NCBI RefSeq assembly: GCF_007829955.1
Contig: NZ_VIWX01000005.1
Coordinates: 434,001-498,000, forward strand
Source of the DNA: Saccharopolyspora dendranthemae
GTDB taxonomy: Bacteria > Actinomycetota > Actinomycetes > Mycobacteriales > Pseudonocardiaceae
Length of the DNA stretch: 64,000 nucleotides
Direction of reading: 5' to 3'
Shown: positions 62,800 through 64,000 of the stretch, piece after piece
Numbering within the stretch: position 1 is the first letter of the stretch
How the letters are laid out: the number at the start of each line of letters is the position of its first letter
The notes under the pieces: generated by a model
Seen by the model: only the letters and a program-made list of their open reading frames with translations
Database searches by the model: none
What the model was told of the DNA's origin: nothing
Program-made: the position numbers and the translations under genes

Positions 62800-64000
62800 T
62801 CACGCCGGTTGCGCGGCTCGCTGCAGTCCGGACATCACCTCGGCGACCGGGCGGTCGTCGCGCAGGTCCCACAACGAGGCGACGATGCCCGCCGCTCGGT
62901 CCCGTCCCACGGCCCGCTCGGCGTTGCCGGTGAACTTGGCGGCGAGCTCGTCGGCCGACAGCGGGCGTTGCGGCCCTCCCCGGTTCTCCCGGATCCGCTC
63001 GGTCACCGAGGTGCCGTCGTTGAGCTCGGCGGTGAGCACGGCGGGGAACTGGCGCGGGAACCCGGCGGTCGCCTCGTCGTCGGCGACCACGCGCACCCGC
63101 TGGGCGAGCTCCAGCCGGCGCGGGTCGGCCGCGGCGGCGTCGGTGAAGTCCTCGTGGAACACGCCCAGCCCGCCGCCGCCGAGCAGCGCAGCGGCCACGG
63201 TGTAGGGCCCGGAGAACGCCGCGTGATACCCGGAGCGGGGATGCCGCTTCTCCTCCGCGGGCTCGGCGATCGTGCGCAGGACCGGCGCGGGCACCCCGAG
63301 CACCAGCTCGCGGACCTGGTCGGCGGTCACCCCGCGCTCGCGCATCCGCAGCGCCGCGTCCACCCCGGCGTGCGTGAAGTGGTTGCACGGGTAGGGCTTG
63401 AAGAACACCCCGGGCGTTTCCCAGTCCTCGCCGAGGCCGTCGGTGACCCGTTCCGGGTGCACGCGCTCACCGCAGAACGCGCGCAGGAACCCGAACCGGC
63501 CCTCGATCACCGTCGGCGGCCCGGTCAGGCCGTGCCGGGCCAGGTCGGCGGCGGCCACACCTGCGTGCGCGGCCCAGCCGCAGTGCACCCGCTTGATGGT
63601 GCCGCCGGTGCGGTTGGCCTCGATGACGCCGGCTCCCATGCTCGCGGCGATGCCGATGACCGAGGTCAGCCGTTCGGCGTCGAGCCCCTGCAGCATGCCG
63701 GAGGCGACGGCAGCGCCGACCGCGCCGCAGATCGCGGTCGCGTGCTGGCCGTGCTCGAAGAACACCGAGTTGCCCAGCTCCTCGTCGTAGCCGGCCATGC
63801 CCAGGCGGCAGGTCACCTCGATGCCCATCGCCGCTGCGGCCAGCAGCGACCGGCCACCGGCACCGGTGCGCTCGGCCGTGGCCAGGGCCGCGGGGACCAC
63901 CGCCGCCGACGGGTGCAGCACCGAGGGCAGGTGCGTGTCGTCGAAGTCCAGGCTGTGCGCGAGGGTGCCGTTGACCAGTGCCGCCGAGGGCGCCGGAACC
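62800..64000 (-). CDS. MmgE/PrpD family protein, 5' part beyond window
   Basis: About 400 codons are present and the frame continues through the window end, so an internal GTG at 63921 is not the start. Just inside the edge the sequence encodes ALVNGTLAHSLDFDDTHLPS, the family motif, followed by VLHPSAAVVPAAL. Further on are GNSVFFEHGQHATAICGA and KPYPCNHFTHAGVDA. The family includes 2-methylcitrate dehydratase (PrpD), cis-aconitate decarboxylase and the sporulation protein MmgE. The cognate prp genes are not visible, so the substrate is open. Confidence 0.85.
   Translation of the reverse strand, partial: VPAPSAALVNGTLAHSLDFDDTHLPSVLHPSAAVVPAALATAERTGAGGRSLLAAAAMGIEVTCRLGMAGYDEELGNSVFFEHGQHATAICGAVGAAVASGMLQGLDAERLTSVIGIAASMGAGVIEANRTGGTIKRVHCGWAAHAGVAAADLARHGLTGPPTVIEGRFGFLRAFCGERVHPERVTDGLGEDWETPGVFFKPYPCNHFTHAGVDAALRMRERGVTADQVRELVLGVPAPVLRTIAEPAEEKRHPRSGYHAAFSGPYTVAAALLGGGGLGVFHEDFTDAAAADPRRLELAQRVRVVADDEATAGFPRQFPAVLTAELNDGTSVTERIRENRGGPQRPLSADELAAKFTGNAERAVGRDRAAGIVASLWDLRDDRPVAEVMSGLQRAAQPA

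Overview
The window is high-GC DNA from an actinomycete, most likely a member of the Pseudonocardiaceae close to Saccharopolyspora. The evidence is the GC-rich codon use with many GTG starts, the Scr1-type HTH/DUF397 pair beside a small zinc-finger protein, type VII secretion (ESX) substrates, a mycothiol-type DsbA protein, and a housekeeping block whose order resembles the Mycobacterium tuberculosis Rv2466c-Rv2477c region. The genus is an inference; there is no rRNA to confirm it. 

Bases 1-4600 hold a truncated FAD monooxygenase, a di-iron metallo-beta-lactamase-fold protein, the zinc-finger/HTH/DUF397 module and a membrane coiled-coil protein. Bases 4800-16940 are a type VII effector locus on the plus strand: helical WXG/PPE-like proteins, EspG, an EspC-like protein with tandem repeats, a YbaB-like protein, then two large toxins that share a duplicated 0.81-kb WXG/membrane module. 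The first ends in a papain-like glutamine-deamidase domain and is followed by an immunity-type protein that itself carries a deamidase-like triad. The second is a 1501-residue RHS protein ending in a probable ADP-ribosyltransferase domain, followed by a 101-residue orphan, its likely immunity protein. No ESX core gene lies in the window. 

Bases 17000-19100 carry a LysE exporter and a fluoride-resistance operon (crcB, DUF190, crcB) preceded by a fluoride-riboswitch-like leader. Bases 19100-30500 hold a complete catechol ortho-cleavage pathway behind a divergent IclR regulator: two-component phenol-type hydroxylase, catA, catB, catC, an FAD synthetase, an NTF2-fold protein, pcaD, pcaI, pcaJ, pcaF. 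The large hydroxylase subunit has a one-base deletion near its start. Bases 29270-35050 continue with a second module (class III CoA-transferase, MHS transporter, acyl-CoA dehydrogenase, CitE-type lyase, double-hotdog MaoC hydratase) that suggests use of a branched C5 dicarboxylate. 

Bases 35100-64000 are mostly core genome: DUF488, tRNA-Arg(TCT), a DUF3558 lipoprotein, a CopD-CtaG fusion, ettA, a large TPR-like protein, the 180-kDa-type NAD glutamate dehydrogenase, a thioesterase, an acyltransferase-like membrane protein, a GH13 protein that has lost its catalytic residues beside a truncated globin, MscS, prolyl oligopeptidase, an HNH protein, a CtaJ-like protein with DUF5130, pepN, a DsbA-like protein and a partial MmgE/PrpD protein. 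Within this block sits the least explained gene of the window, a 156-residue protein made almost wholly of a nine-residue GVRIS repeat (57468-57938, minus). Its DNA repeats differ mainly at third codon positions. Many convergent junctions carry long, perfect, U-less hairpins.
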